Assembly: GCF_000213785.1 (NCBI RefSeq)
Contig: NC_015557.1
Coordinates: forward strand, 1,220,664 to 1,284,663
DNA length: 64,000 nucleotides
DNA from: Hydrogenobaculum sp. 3684
Lineage (GTDB): Bacteria > Aquificota > Aquificia > Aquificales > Aquificaceae
Direction: 5' to 3'
The position numbers were made by a program, and so were the translations under genes. This document shows, piece by piece, positions 17,519 through 30,908 of the stretch. The first letter of the stretch is position 1. Each line of letters opens with the position of its first letter. The notes below the pieces were generated by a model. That model was not told the DNA's origin and ran no database searches. It saw nothing but the letters and a program-made list of their open reading frames with translations.

Positions 17519-18019
17519 ATGGCTTCTGGTAATACCCACGATTTTTTAAACTTAGCAACGCTTCCTATCTTCCTTTACGGTGTGCCTCATGAGTATTTTT
17601 TATATTTTGGAAGTGCTTATGTGATTTCTACTATTTTGCTATCTCCAGATATAGACCTTCATCATTCAAAACCCTCAAAAAGATGGAAGATATTAAAGTG
17701 GTTTTGGCATCCATACCGTATTGTTTTTAAACATAGGGGTTTGTCGCACTTTCCTATAGTGGGTACTCTCTCTAGACTCTTATATGTTTTTGTCTTGGTG
17801 GTGTTTTTATACTTTGTTATAGTGGGTATTATGAGCTTTTCGCATTATTCTCATACTTTTATTAAAAGCTCAGATACTTTTTTTCAACATATAAAATATA
17901 GGATAAAAGAAGAAGATATATTTTGGTTTGTGATGGGTGCAGTGGTATCTGATATAGTGCATATCTTTTGGGATTTTGTGTTTTCTTTTTTAAAAAAGCT
18001 AAAAAAGTTTATAAAATGA
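17519..18019 (+). CDS. Membrane metal-binding protein, DUF2227-like
   Basis: 166 residues. It starts GNTHDFLNL and has LLSPDIDLHHSKPSKRW near residue 45 and FKHRGLSHFPIVGT near 75: spaced histidines and aspartates of the kind seen in DUF2227/YdjM-type integral membrane putative metal-dependent hydrolases. Hydrophobic stretches at about 18-40, 83-107 and 140-155 indicate a membrane location. Substrate unknown. It lies six bases after recJ and is probably read with it. Confidence 0.65.
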   Translation: MASGNTHDFLNLATLPIFLYGVPHEYFLYFGSAYVISTILLSPDIDLHHSKPSKRWKILKWFWHPYRIVFKHRGLSHFPIVGTLSRLLYVFVLVVFLYFVIVGIMSFSHYSHTFIKSSDTFFQHIKYRIKEEDIFWFVMGAVVSDIVHIFWDFVFSFLKKLKKFIK

Positions 18020-18020
18020 T

Positions 18021-19016
18021 TTAAAGGTTTTTAAGTTTAAAAAATTTTGATTTCAAAAGATTTTCAGCGTATTCTTTTTCCTCATTTGAATCGTAGGTAA
18101 TACCAGAACCAGCGTAGTACGTAAAATATTTCGCATTTCCTACTATAGTCCTTATCAAAACACTTGAAACCATATTTTTACCTTTTAAAAGCAAAGCCAC
18201 ACCGCAATAATACCCTCTATCAAAAGGCTCTAGTGTTTTTATAAGATATGTGGCCATTTTCTTTGGAGCACCGCTTATGGAAGCCACTGGCAAGCATTGA
18301 TTTATTATATTTATAGGCTTTTCCTTGGTTTTGCCAAATACTTCAGAATACATATGATAAAGGGTTTTGTGTTTTGATATGGCAAAAAGTTTTTTACAGC
18401 TGACATTGTTTGATATTTTGTTAAAATCGTTTCTCATAACATCTGTTATCATAAGATTTTCAGATATGTCTTTTTGACTTTTGATAAGTTCACATTTTCG
18501 TTTTGAAGTGCCCTTTATAGGTTTTGAAATTATGATATCTTTTTCTTTTTTTATAAAAAGCTCCATAGACCCACTTATTATATAAAAATCTTTATCTTTA
18601 AAGAAAAATCCAAAATCCACCGGCTGGTATCTGAAAAAATGCCAAAACAATGCTTCTTCTTTGGATAAAAGCTCAAAGTCAAACTTCATAGCTAAGTTTA
18701 TTTGGTATATATCACCATTTTCTATATGTTTTTTGGCTTTTAGTAGCATATTTATATAATCTTGTTTTGGTGTCATATCAAGAAGTTTAAAACGAGATGT
18801 TGTGTAAATGGGTCTAAGCCTTACAAAAGAAGATATCTTTATATCTATTATTTTATCTTTTGAAAAGGGTATTATTAGAAAGTGTATATATTTGTCTTCT
18901 TCAAACTGATCTAAACTATCCAAATATATTATATCTTTTATATTTGCTTTGTAGAGTAATTTATTGTGCTTATTTAAAAAGCCAGAGGCTATTATGAGTT
19001 TTCTTTTTCTACCCAT
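18021..19016 (-). CDS. pabB: Aminodeoxychorismate synthase component I, short form
   Basis: 331 residues, about 120 shorter than E. coli PabB because the N-terminal beta domain is reduced. The chorismate-binding core is present: GDIYQINLAMKFDF, the lysine motif ISKPIKGTSKRK (the PIKGT form is typical of PabB), VMRNDFNKI, PVASISGAPKKMA and YYAGSGITYDS. It makes 4-amino-4-deoxychorismate for folate with a glutaminase subunit not found here. It overlaps pabC by 25 bases. Confidence 0.88.
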   Translation of the reverse strand: MGRKRKLIIASGFLNKHNKLLYKANIKDIIYLDSLDQFEEDKYIHFLIIPFSKDKIIDIKISSFVRLRPIYTTSRFKLLDMTPKQDYINMLLKAKKHIENGDIYQINLAMKFDFELLSKEEALFWHFFRYQPVDFGFFFKDKDFYIISGSMELFIKKEKDIIISKPIKGTSKRKCELIKSQKDISENLMITDVMRNDFNKISNNVSCKKLFAISKHKTLYHMYSEVFGKTKEKPINIINQCLPVASISGAPKKMATYLIKTLEPFDRGYYCGVALLLKGKNMVSSVLIRTIVGNAKYFTYYAGSGITYDSNEEKEYAENLLKSKFFKLKNL

Positions 19017-19717
19017 GAATTTAAATAATGCTCCAAATCTTGGTCTATTTTGTAGTTTATATGATCTATGTTTTTTATAGATTTTACACCGATTACAGAG
19101 TTTAATATAAAAGCTCTTTCAAACTCTTTTAGGTCTTTTGCTTTTATTGGTAAAAACTCTATATTTATATGGTCTTTTAGCGTTTGAAGGGTTATACCAA
19201 ACAAAATACCGCTTTGAATATAAGGACTGTAGTATTTGCCATCTTTTTCAAATAGTATGTTTGAGCTTGAGCACTCTTGGATATCATCGTTTTCATTTAA
19301 AAATATCCCGTCAAAAAATCCCATCTCTTGGGCTTTTCTTTTTGCTAGTGTGTTTAGAAGGTAATTTGTGGTTTTGTGGTATATGGTTATATCTTTACTA
19401 TGTCTTTTATAGGGTGAGATTGTTAGGCTTACTACAGATGGAATAGGTCCTTTTTCACGGTTTTTGATATAGACTTTGTAAGTTTTTGGCTTTTCATAGA
19501 AAATCTTAGTTTCATCATAAGCTACTAAAAGCTTTAAAACTGTGTTTTTGGTATATTGGTTTAATGTAGTTTTTATATTGTCTAGATCAAGTTCTATGTC
19601 AAATAGTTCTTTTGATGAGTTGTTTAATCGTTTTAGATGCCTTTCTAAGGACGGAGTATCGCCGTTGTATATGAAAGTTTCAAAAAGCCCCTGAGAGTAT
19701 TGGATGTTGTTGTCCAT
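18992..19717 (-). CDS. pabC: Aminodeoxychorismate lyase (class IV aminotransferase fold)
   Basis: 241 residues. SQGLFETFIYNG near the start, the PLP lysine region HKTTNYLLNTLAKRKA near residue 115, and FLNENDDIQECSSSNILFE near 140 are class IV signatures. With pabB overlapping its end, the role is release of 4-aminobenzoate and pyruvate from aminodeoxychorismate. It starts only about 12 bases after the 3' end of 5S rRNA on the same strand, so it may be read through from the rRNA operon. Confidence 0.85.
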   Translation of the reverse strand: MDNNIQYSQGLFETFIYNGDTPSLERHLKRLNNSSKELFDIELDLDNIKTTLNQYTKNTVLKLLVAYDETKIFYEKPKTYKVYIKNREKGPIPSVVSLTISPYKRHSKDITIYHKTTNYLLNTLAKRKAQEMGFFDGIFLNENDDIQECSSSNILFEKDGKYYSPYIQSGILFGITLQTLKDHINIEFLPIKAKDLKEFERAFILNSVIGVKSIKNIDHINYKIDQDLEHYLNSWVEKENS

Positions 19718-19729
19718 AGTAAATTTAAC

Positions 19730-19848
19730 CCCCGAGGGCGACCTACTTTCCCGTGCCGTTTGCCCAGCACAGTATCATCGGCGCAGAAGGGCTTAACTGC
19801 CGGGTTCGGAATGGATACCGGGTGTTTCCCCTTCGCTATTGCCCGCGG
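19730..19848 (-). rRNA. rrf: 5S ribosomal RNA
   Basis: The minus strand shows the 5S core CATTCCGAACCCGGCAGTTA, GCCGATGATACTG and GGGAAAGTAGGTCGCC, with complementary ends (GCGGGCAATAGCG and CGCCCTCGG). Ends are accurate to a few bases. Confidence 0.93.
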
Positions 19849-19871
19849 AGAATCTTGATTTTTAATTTTAT

Positions 19872-22873
<3,002 letters not shown>

Positions 22874-22904
22874 ATGAAGTATGAGCTTCTCCACGTTTTA
22901 CACA

Positions 22905-22976
22905 TGGAGATGGTGGGATTTGAACCCACGACATCCTGCTTGCAAAGCAGGCGCTCTCCCGCTGAGCTACATCCCC
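22905..22976 (-). tRNA. tRNA-Ala (anticodon TGC)
   Basis: 72 nt cloverleaf: acceptor GGGGATG/CATCTCC with discriminator A, D-arm TAGCTCAGC, anticodon loop CTTTGCAAG, T-arm GGGTTCAAATCCC. CCA is not encoded. Sits in the 16S-23S spacer. Confidence 0.96.
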
Positions 22977-22996
22977 TTAATACGCATCCCTGATAA

Positions 22997-23071
22997 TGGG
23001 CCTCACTGGATTTGAACCAGTGACCTTACCCTTATCAGGGGTACGCTCTAACCAAACTGAGCTAGAGGCCC
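22997..23071 (-). tRNA. tRNA-Ile (anticodon GAT)
   Basis: 75 nt cloverleaf: acceptor GGGCCTC/GAGGCCC with discriminator A, anticodon loop CCTGATAAGG, T-arm CTGGTTCAAATCCAG. CCA is not encoded. Spacer tRNA of the rRNA operon, upstream of tRNA-Ala. Confidence 0.96.
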
Positions 23072-23080
23072 TAAGGGTTA

Positions 23081-24738
<1,658 letters not shown>

Positions 24739-24795
24739 TGAAGTACGACCGTTGATAGCCAACTTTTTGAAGCTATCAACCAATTGAGAATATTA

Positions 24796-24824
24796 AGTAT
24801 ACAGAAATTTTTTCTTTTTGTCAA
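24796..24824 (-). promoter_or_regulatory. rRNA operon promoter
   Basis: Minus strand TTGACA (24824-24819), 17-base spacer, TATACT (24801-24796). The -35 is a perfect consensus and the -10 differs by one base. It lies about 117 bases before mature 16S. Confidence 0.85.
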
Positions 24825-24906
24825 GAGGGTGTTATATGATGTGGGTTAGGTTTGGGTTATCTTAAAAGCATAGCATACTAAGGAAAAATATAATATATTT
24901 AAAATT

Positions 24907-26112
24907 ATGAGTGAATTTGCAAGCATTGAAGAAGCTATAGAGGATATAAGAAACGGTAAGATGCTTATAGTGGTGGATGATCCCTCCAGAGAAAATGAGG
25001 GAGACCTTGTTATGGCTGCTGAATTTGTAACGCCAGAGGCTATAAATTTCATGGCTACCCACGGAAGAGGTCTTATATGCCTTACCTTGGAGGGAAAAAG
25101 GTGTGATGAACTTGACCTTCCTCCTATGGTAAGCATGAACACAGATCCAAAAGGAACTGCTTTTTGTGTATCTATAGATGCTCACCCTAAACACGGTACT
25201 ACTACAGGTATATCGGCTTTTGATAGAGCTAAGACTATAAAACTTGCCATCAGTGAAGATGCTAAGCCATCAGATTTTATAAGACCAGGACACGTGTTTC
25301 CCATAAGAGCTAAGGAAGGTGGTGTTTTGGAAAGAGCTGGACATACAGAAGCTTCGGTAGACCTTGCAAAGCTTGCTGGCCTTTACCCAGCTGGAGTGAT
25401 ATGTGAGATTATGAATAAAGATGGTACAATGGCTAGATTGCCAGAACTTCAAACGTTTGCAAAGGCTTTTAATCTAAAAATTATTACTATTGAAGACCTT
25501 ATAAAATATAGGTTAAGGAAAGATAGGACTATAGAAAGAGTTGCAAGCGCTACTTTGCCTACCGCTTACGGGCTTTTTAAAGTGCACGCTTATAGAAATA
25601 AACTAAACGGTGAAGAGCAAGTGGCTCTTACAATGGGAGAATGGAAAGAAGATGAACCGGTTTTGGTAAGAGTGCACTCTGAATGTCTTACCGGCGATGT
25701 ATTTAGGTCTTTAAGATGCGATTGCAGGTCTCAACTTGAAGCTGCCCTTGAAGCTATAGCTAAAGAAGGCAAAGGTGTTTTGGTGTACTTAAAGGGTCAT
25801 GAGGGAAGAGGTATTGGTATAGCAAACAAAATAAAGGCTTACGCTTTACAAGAACAGGGTTATGATACGGTAGAAGCCAACGAAAAGATAGGATTTCCAG
25901 CGGATTTGAGAGAGTATGGAACAGGCGTTCAAATACTTCTTGATTTGGGTGTTAGAAAGATAAGACTCTTAACCAACAATCCGCGTAAGATAGTGGCTCT
26001 TAAAGGATACGGCTTAGAAGTGGTGGAGCGGGTACCTATAGCTATAAATCCCAACGAATGCAATAGAGTTTATCTTGATACTAAGAAAAATAAGCTGGGT
26101 CATATGTTGTGA
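24907..26112 (+). CDS. ribBA: 3,4-dihydroxy-2-butanone 4-phosphate synthase / GTP cyclohydrolase II
   Basis: 401 residues, two fused enzymes of riboflavin synthesis. Residues 1-200 are Rib[20 protein letters not shown] near 25, GRGLICL and the PGHVFPIRA and [12 protein letters not shown] motifs. Residues 205-401 are Rib[16 protein letters not shown], the zinc cysteines in [23 protein letters not shown] and LLTNNPRKI. Together they feed ribulose 5-phosphate and GTP into the pathway. I see no FMN riboswitch upstream; a TATATT box seven bases before the ATG suggests a near-leaderless transcript. It overlaps the next gene by four bases. Confidence 0.95.
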   Translation: MSEFASIEEAIEDIRNGKMLIVVDDPSRENEGDLVMAAEFVTPEAINFMATHGRGLICLTLEGKRCDELDLPPMVSMNTDPKGTAFCVSIDAHPKHGTTTGISAFDRAKTIKLAISEDAKPSDFIRPGHVFPIRAKEGGVLERAGHTEASVDLAKLAGLYPAGVICEIMNKDGTMARLPELQTFAKAFNLKIITIEDLIKYRLRKDRTIERVASATLPTAYGLFKVHAYRNKLNGEEQVALTMGEWKEDEPVLVRVHSECLTGDVFRSLRCDCRSQLEAALEAIAKEGKGVLVYLKGHEGRGIGIANKIKAYALQEQGYDTVEANEKIGFPADLREYGTGVQILLDLGVRKIRLLTNNPRKIVALKGYGLEVVERVPIAINPNECNRVYLDTKKNKLGHML

Positions 26113-27063
26113 AGCATATTTTAAAAGCTGTTGCATTGTTTACTTTTGTAGCAGGTCTTAGTATATTCTATGTAATTTATAAGACTTTTAACAAATATAC
26201 AATAGACGTTTTGTACAGGTTGAACTTTAGATACGTGCTTTTGGCTCTTCTTTTGAGCTTCTTGTATCAAACTTTTGATGTACTTAGGCTTTTTACCCTT
26301 TCAAAAGCCCTAAACGTGAGATACTCTATTTTTTACGGTTATATCATGTCTTTTATAAATACCTTTGCAGCTACAGTCACACCTCTTCACATAGGCGGAG
26401 AGCTAGCTAGTGTTTATATGTTAAAAAGAAGAGGTGTACACCTTCACAAAACTATGAGTATAGTCACTATGAAAACGTTTTCTGGTATGTTTTTTTTTAT
26501 TTTGGCCTTTCCTATAACAGCTTTTTACCTTTATCAGAAGCCAAAGCTTGGTTTAGATGTTCTTAAGATTTTTCTAGTGTCCTTTGGTATCGGGCTTTTA
26601 ATATATATAGGTGCTAAACTTTTTTTTAAAAGCAACATACTTAGCGACAAAAGAAAGCTAAACATAAAATATACACTAAGAAAATACGTAGCAACGTTGA
26701 GGATTTTTTTAAGAATTAAGAAAAGTAGTGTTTTTTTTGGCGTTTTTTTACTCTGTTATGCTCTATATAACATTTTTGAGTATAGCCCCAGTGCTTATAA
26801 AAGCTTTTGGAAAGAATGTGGATGTTCTAACTAGCATGCTGAGGCAGTTGGGGCTTTTGTATGGTATATACATGAGCCCTACTCCAGGGGGAGCTGGTGT
26901 AGGAGAAATAGGAGGACTCGAAGTGTTTAAAGGTTATCTTAGTTTATATGAACTGGGGCTTTTTGTAATACTTTGGAGGTTTGTAAGCCAGTATTTTTCA
27001 GCTTTTATAGGCTGGATATTGTTTCAAATAATACTTATAAAGGACAATGAAAAACAAACTTAG
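26109..27063 (+). CDS. Flippase-like membrane protein (UPF0104/LPG synthase TM family), frameshifted
   Basis: Two frames join into one protein of about 317 residues. The first (26109-26834) carries hydrophobic helices including [19 protein letters not shown] and [13 protein letters not shown] near residue 90, the family's central motif. The second (to 27063) carries [14 protein letters not shown] and [15 protein letters not shown], the family's other conserved motif. The frame change falls at a T8 run at 26731-26738; with seven T the frames join. The family includes the membrane part of lysylphosphatidylglycerol synthase and hopanoid or glycolipid proteins. GTG start at 26109 inside the ribBA stop. 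Confidence 0.75.
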
Positions 27064-28399
27064 TTTTTATCTTGGTGTTGGGTTTTTATACTCTTTTGTC
27101 TGCTATTACTGGATTTTTTATACGCTTTATAAATTTGGTGAGATGAATATATTTTTGGTGGTTTTGCTTTTTTTTGTTTTTTTGGTGGGGGTTGATATAC
27201 TTCAATTTGGAAGCGTTTACTTGTTTCAAAAGCTTTATAAATTTAACATTTACATGTTTCCAGTGTCGTGGATAAGTGTTGAATACCTAAGGGAGTTTTT
27301 GCCTTTTGATGGTTTTCCCTGGTATCCAGTGGGTACTTTGATAGTGCATGTACCTATTTTAAAGTACGCTTTGGCGTTTTTTGGTGTATATGGAGTGGGT
27401 CTTTTCTTACTTTATTTTCTTGTTAGTATTAAAAGCAAGAAACAATTTGTTTTTTCTATTGCTCTTACGATATTTTTAGCTATAATTTGTTATAATTACA
27501 AATCCTATGTTTATAGCTTTTACAAAGATAAACCCTCTATAAAAGTAGCTACGATACAGCCAAACATAGATGAGAACATAAAGCTAAACTATTATCAGTT
27601 TGAGAAAGAGTCGCTTGTTTACTTTCCTTTGATAAAAAAAGCTATATCAGAAAAAGCAGATCTTATAGTGCTTCCAGAATCTGCTTTTCCATTTTTGTAC
27701 TCAGATTACAAAGATCCTGTAAGAGAGTTATTTATGTATTATACTTATTACAAACCTTTTGTGGTGGGACTTGTGGATATAAAATACAAAGGCAACAAGA
27801 TACTTCCCACCAACAACGCCTACTCTTTTTATAAGGGTAACATGATAGACTACTATTCTAAAATAAAGCTTCTTCCCTTTGGTGAGTATATGCCTTATCC
27901 TTTTAAGTTTGCTAAAAAGCTTTTCGCTGCCATAAACGGTATAGATTTTGTACCTGGTAAAAGCATGAAACCTATAAACGTAATTGTTAATGGACACATC
28001 TATAAGGTAGCAACACCCATATGCTTTGAATTGGAATTTTCTTCTTATGTAAGAAAATTATCTTTGCACAGTGATTTTATTATAAATCTTACAAATGACG
28101 CTTGGTTTGGCCCTACATTGGAGCCTTATGAGCACAACGATCAAGCTATGGCAAGGGCAATTGAAAACGGAGAATACCTTATAAGGTCCAACAACTCTGG
28201 TATATCTGCAATAATATCTCCTCTTGGTTATGAAAAGACGCTTTCTTATGGAAAGAAAGGTGTTCGTGTGGGTTATGTAAAACCCTACAAACTAAAGACA
28301 CCTTTTGATATGTTTGGCTATAAACCGCTTGTTTTTGTAATACTTGGTGTAAATATATTTTATTTTTACAAGTTTGGGGCTTTTAAAAAGAGACACTAA
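27047..28399 (+). CDS. lnt: Apolipoprotein N-acyltransferase
   Basis: 450 residues. Residues 1-160 hold about six membrane helices including the motif FDGFPWYPVG near residue 84. The nitrilase-like domain follows: catalytic Glu in VLPESAFPF near 205, Lys in YSKIKLLPFGEYMP near 270 (also KLLPFGE), and Cys in ATPICFELEF near 325. It transfers an acyl chain to the N-terminal Cys of lipoproteins, consistent with FlgH having a lipobox. It overlaps the flippase-like gene by 17 bases. Confidence 0.93.
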   Translation: MKNKLSFYLGVGFLYSFVCYYWIFYTLYKFGEMNIFLVVLLFFVFLVGVDILQFGSVYLFQKLYKFNIYMFPVSWISVEYLREFLPFDGFPWYPVGTLIVHVPILKYALAFFGVYGVGLFLLYFLVSIKSKKQFVFSIALTIFLAIICYNYKSYVYSFYKDKPSIKVATIQPNIDENIKLNYYQFEKESLVYFPLIKKAISEKADLIVLPESAFPFLYSDYKDPVRELFMYYTYYKPFVVGLVDIKYKGNKILPTNNAYSFYKGNMIDYYSKIKLLPFGEYMPYPFKFAKKLFAAINGIDFVPGKSMKPINVIVNGHIYKVATPICFELEFSSYVRKLSLHSDFIINLTNDAWFGPTLEPYEHNDQAMARAIENGEYLIRSNNSGISAIISPLGYEKTLSYGKKGVRVGYVKPYKLKTPFDMFGYKPLVFVILGVNIFYFYKFGAFKKRH

Positions 28400-28514
28400 A
28401 AAATTTATGATAAAAATCTATGATTACCAAGTCATAAAAATAAATTTTAAACTAATATTTCTCATAAAATACCTTTAAAAAGTTTATATCTTTTTAAATT
28501 AAACGGAGGTAAGT

Positions 28515-29558
28515 ATGGCAGTAAAAGAAATTTTGGAGAAAATCAAAACTCTTGATTTGAAAGATTTAAACATTCAAGAGCCTACCAGCATAGTTAAAGA
28601 TCTAAAAGTGTCTGGAGATATTATAAATTTAAAGTTGGCTGTACCTGAACCTGTTAAGGAGCAGGTGAAGAGTCGTTTTGAAAACCTTATCAAAGAAACA
28701 AATCAAAACCTAAAGCCAAACATAGAATTTGTAGAAGGAGAACCCAAGAAAAACCCCTTTGAACAGCCTGTTTTCAGCAAAAGAAGTATAAAGGGTGTGA
28801 AAAGGATTATTCCTGTAGCAAGCGGTAAAGGTGGTGTTGGTAAATCTACGGTGGCAACGAACTTGGCTATGGCTTTAAGCAAGTTAGGTAGAAGTGTTGG
28901 GCTTTTAGATGCAGATATTTATGGTCCATCTGTGCCTACTATGCTTGGTACCAAAGGGGCAAGGCTAACCGCAAACGTGTTTAACAAGATAATACCTATA
29001 GAAAAATATGGCGTAAAGATGATATCTATGGGATTTTTGCTTCCTTCCGAAGACACCCCTGTAATATGGAGAGGTCCCATATTGATGCAGGCGTTAAATC
29101 AATTCTTGTTTGATGTAGATTGGGGGCCGTTAGATTATCTTATACTTGATTTGCCTCCTGGAACTGGCGATGTCCAGCTTAGTCTTGCGCAAAATACAGC
29201 TATAGATGGCGCGGTGGTGGTCACTACACCTCAGGATGTGGCTTTGGTGGATGTTAAAAAGGCGGTGTCTATGTTTAGAGAAGTAAATATACCTATACTT
29301 GGGGTTGTTGAAAATATGGCTTATTTTGTATGTCCAGAAACTGGAAAAGAGTACCGCATATTTGGAGAAAGCAAAGTGCCCCAATTTGTGCAAACTTACA
29401 ATCTAAAGCTTTTAGGCTCGATACCTATAGAGCCAGATGTTACAAAGTATGCAGACGAAGGAATACCCATAGTAGAAGCCTCGCCGGAGTCTAGGACGGC
29501 CAAGGCTTTTATGGGAATAGCAAAAATAGTTGATTCTATATACCAAGGAGGTAAATAA
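28515..29558 (+). CDS. mrp: Mrp/ApbC/NBP35-type P-loop ATPase, Fe-S cluster carrier
   Basis: 347 residues. Residues 1-85 form a MIP18/DUF59-like front, and the ATPase domain starts at IIPVASGKGGVGKSTVATN (deviant Walker A), with DADIYGPSVPTMLG, LILDLPPGTGDVQLSL and VVENMAYFVCPETGKEYRIFG. The last contains one Cys rather than the usual CxxC pair; the second family cysteine is replaced (VCPETGKE where CPHCG-like is common). GGAGG lies seven bases before ATG. One base separates its stop from the NifS-like gene. Confidence 0.88.
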   Translation: MAVKEILEKIKTLDLKDLNIQEPTSIVKDLKVSGDIINLKLAVPEPVKEQVKSRFENLIKETNQNLKPNIEFVEGEPKKNPFEQPVFSKRSIKGVKRIIPVASGKGGVGKSTVATNLAMALSKLGRSVGLLDADIYGPSVPTMLGTKGARLTANVFNKIIPIEKYGVKMISMGFLLPSEDTPVIWRGPILMQALNQFLFDVDWGPLDYLILDLPPGTGDVQLSLAQNTAIDGAVVVTTPQDVALVDVKKAVSMFREVNIPILGVVENMAYFVCPETGKEYRIFGESKVPQFVQTYNLKLLGSIPIEPDVTKYADEGIPIVEASPESRTAKAFMGIAKIVDSIYQGGK

Positions 29559-29559
29559 C

Positions 29560-30780
29560 ATGTTTTTTAAGAAGGCAGGGGAAAAGACAGTTTACTTGGA
29601 TCATATAGCTACTACCCCGGTGGCTCAGGAAGTTTTAGAGGCAATGTTGCCTTATTTTAGAGAGATTTTTGGAAACCCAACATCTTTACACAGTTTTGGT
29701 CAGCAGGCTAAAAAAGCCATAAACCACGCAAGAGAGCAGATAGCTTATTTTATAAATGCTAAAAGCCCTGAAGAAATAGTTTTTACATCTGGTGGCATAG
29801 AGGCCAACAACTTAGCGATAAAAGGGATAGCCAAATCTTACGAAAAAAAGGGTAAACACATTATCACCACACCAATAGAACATCATTCTATACTTCATCC
29901 TTGCAAAAATTTAGAGAAAGAAGGTTTTGAAGTTACATATCTTGAGGTGGATAAGTATGGATTTGTAAACCCAGAGCAGCTAGAACAGGCTATAAGACCA
30001 GATACCATACTAATCTCTATAGGACATTCAAATAGAGAAATAGGCACCATTCAGGATATAAAAAATCTTGTTTCTATCGCAAAAGCTAAAAACCCTAAGG
30101 TTGTATTCCACAGCGATATAGCTCCTTCTTGCGGTCATACTCCTATTGATGTGCAAGAGCTTGGTATAGATGCAGCTTCTTTTACAGCACATCTTATGTA
30201 TGGACCAAAAGGCGTTGGTGCTCTTTGGACTAAGAAAGGCGTCAAGATAAAACCCCTCATAGAAGGCGGTGTTCAAGAGCGCGGTGTTAGAGCTGGTACT
30301 GAAAACGTGCCTGGTATAGTGGGCTTTGGAGCAGCTGCAGAGCTTGCTATGAAAGAGATGGACGATAGGGTAAAACGCCTTTCTTCCTACAGAGATAAAG
30401 TGAGAAAAGCCCTCGAAGAAAATCTTGACATGATAGAGTTTACAGGACATCCAACCCAAAGGCTTCCTCATCATCTATCTGTCATAGTTCATCTTATAGA
30501 AGGTGAGGCTATGCTTCTTAGATTGGATCTACAAGGTATAGAAACAGCTTCAGGTTCTGCCTGTGTATCTACAGCTTTAAAACAATCTCATGTTATAGCT
30601 GCCATAGGTATACCAAAAGAAGTATCAAACGGTTCTTTGGTGTTTAGCTTTGGAAGAGACAATACCGATGAAGATATAGATTATGTGGCAAGAGAGTTTC
30701 CCAAAGTCATCAAAAAGTTAAGGGAAATATCTCCTTTTGACAGGTCAAACTGGGATAACTACGTAAAATCTAAAAAATAA
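29560..30780 (+). CDS. Cysteine desulfurase-like protein lacking the PLP lysine
   Basis: 406 residues; ATG at 29560 is chosen for its AGGAGG site. The fold is clearly NifS/IscS: YLDHIATTPVAQEV, FGNPTSLHSFG, EHHSILHPC, YGPKGVGALW, GGVQERGVRAGTENVP and ASGSACVS with the persulfide cysteine. But the lysine that binds PLP (IscS Lys206, SGHK) is leucine here (TAHLMYGPKG). Nearby PLP contacts also differ: SGATE is SGGIE and the DxxQ glutamine is proline (HSDIAPSCGH). The aspartate, the PLP-stacking histidine and the cysteine remain. It is probably not a normal desulfurase; it may bind, carry or transfer sulfane sulfur, or scaffold cluster loading with the adjacent Mrp. Follows mrp by one base. Confidence 0.85.
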   Translation: MFFKKAGEKTVYLDHIATTPVAQEVLEAMLPYFREIFGNPTSLHSFGQQAKKAINHAREQIAYFINAKSPEEIVFTSGGIEANNLAIKGIAKSYEKKGKHIITTPIEHHSILHPCKNLEKEGFEVTYLEVDKYGFVNPEQLEQAIRPDTILISIGHSNREIGTIQDIKNLVSIAKAKNPKVVFHSDIAPSCGHTPIDVQELGIDAASFTAHLMYGPKGVGALWTKKGVKIKPLIEGGVQERGVRAGTENVPGIVGFGAAAELAMKEMDDRVKRLSSYRDKVRKALEENLDMIEFTGHPTQRLPHHLSVIVHLIEGEAMLLRLDLQGIETASGSACVSTALKQSHVIAAIGIPKEVSNGSLVFSFGRDNTDEDIDYVAREFPKVIKKLREISPFDRSNWDNYVKSKK

Positions 30781-30802
30781 TCTATCTTACAATCTTTTCT
30801 AT

Positions 30803-30832
30803 GGGGCCTTTGCTGCCCCGTTTAAAAATGTT
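30803..30832 (+). terminator. Probable terminator after the NifS-like gene
   Basis: GGGGC and GCCCC pair around a seven-base loop, followed by an AT-rich stretch and T6 at 30831. Stem is short. Confidence 0.5.
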
Positions 30833-30908
30833 TTTTCAATGTCTTTATGATACTGATTAAGTATAAATTTTATTTATAGTGCTATAATATATAGTTAAGA
30901 GTGGTTGG

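Noticed and set aside
28400-28514. Repeated TCATAAA words after lnt as a regulatory array
   Set aside because: Short, AT-rich and irregular; expected by chance at this composition.
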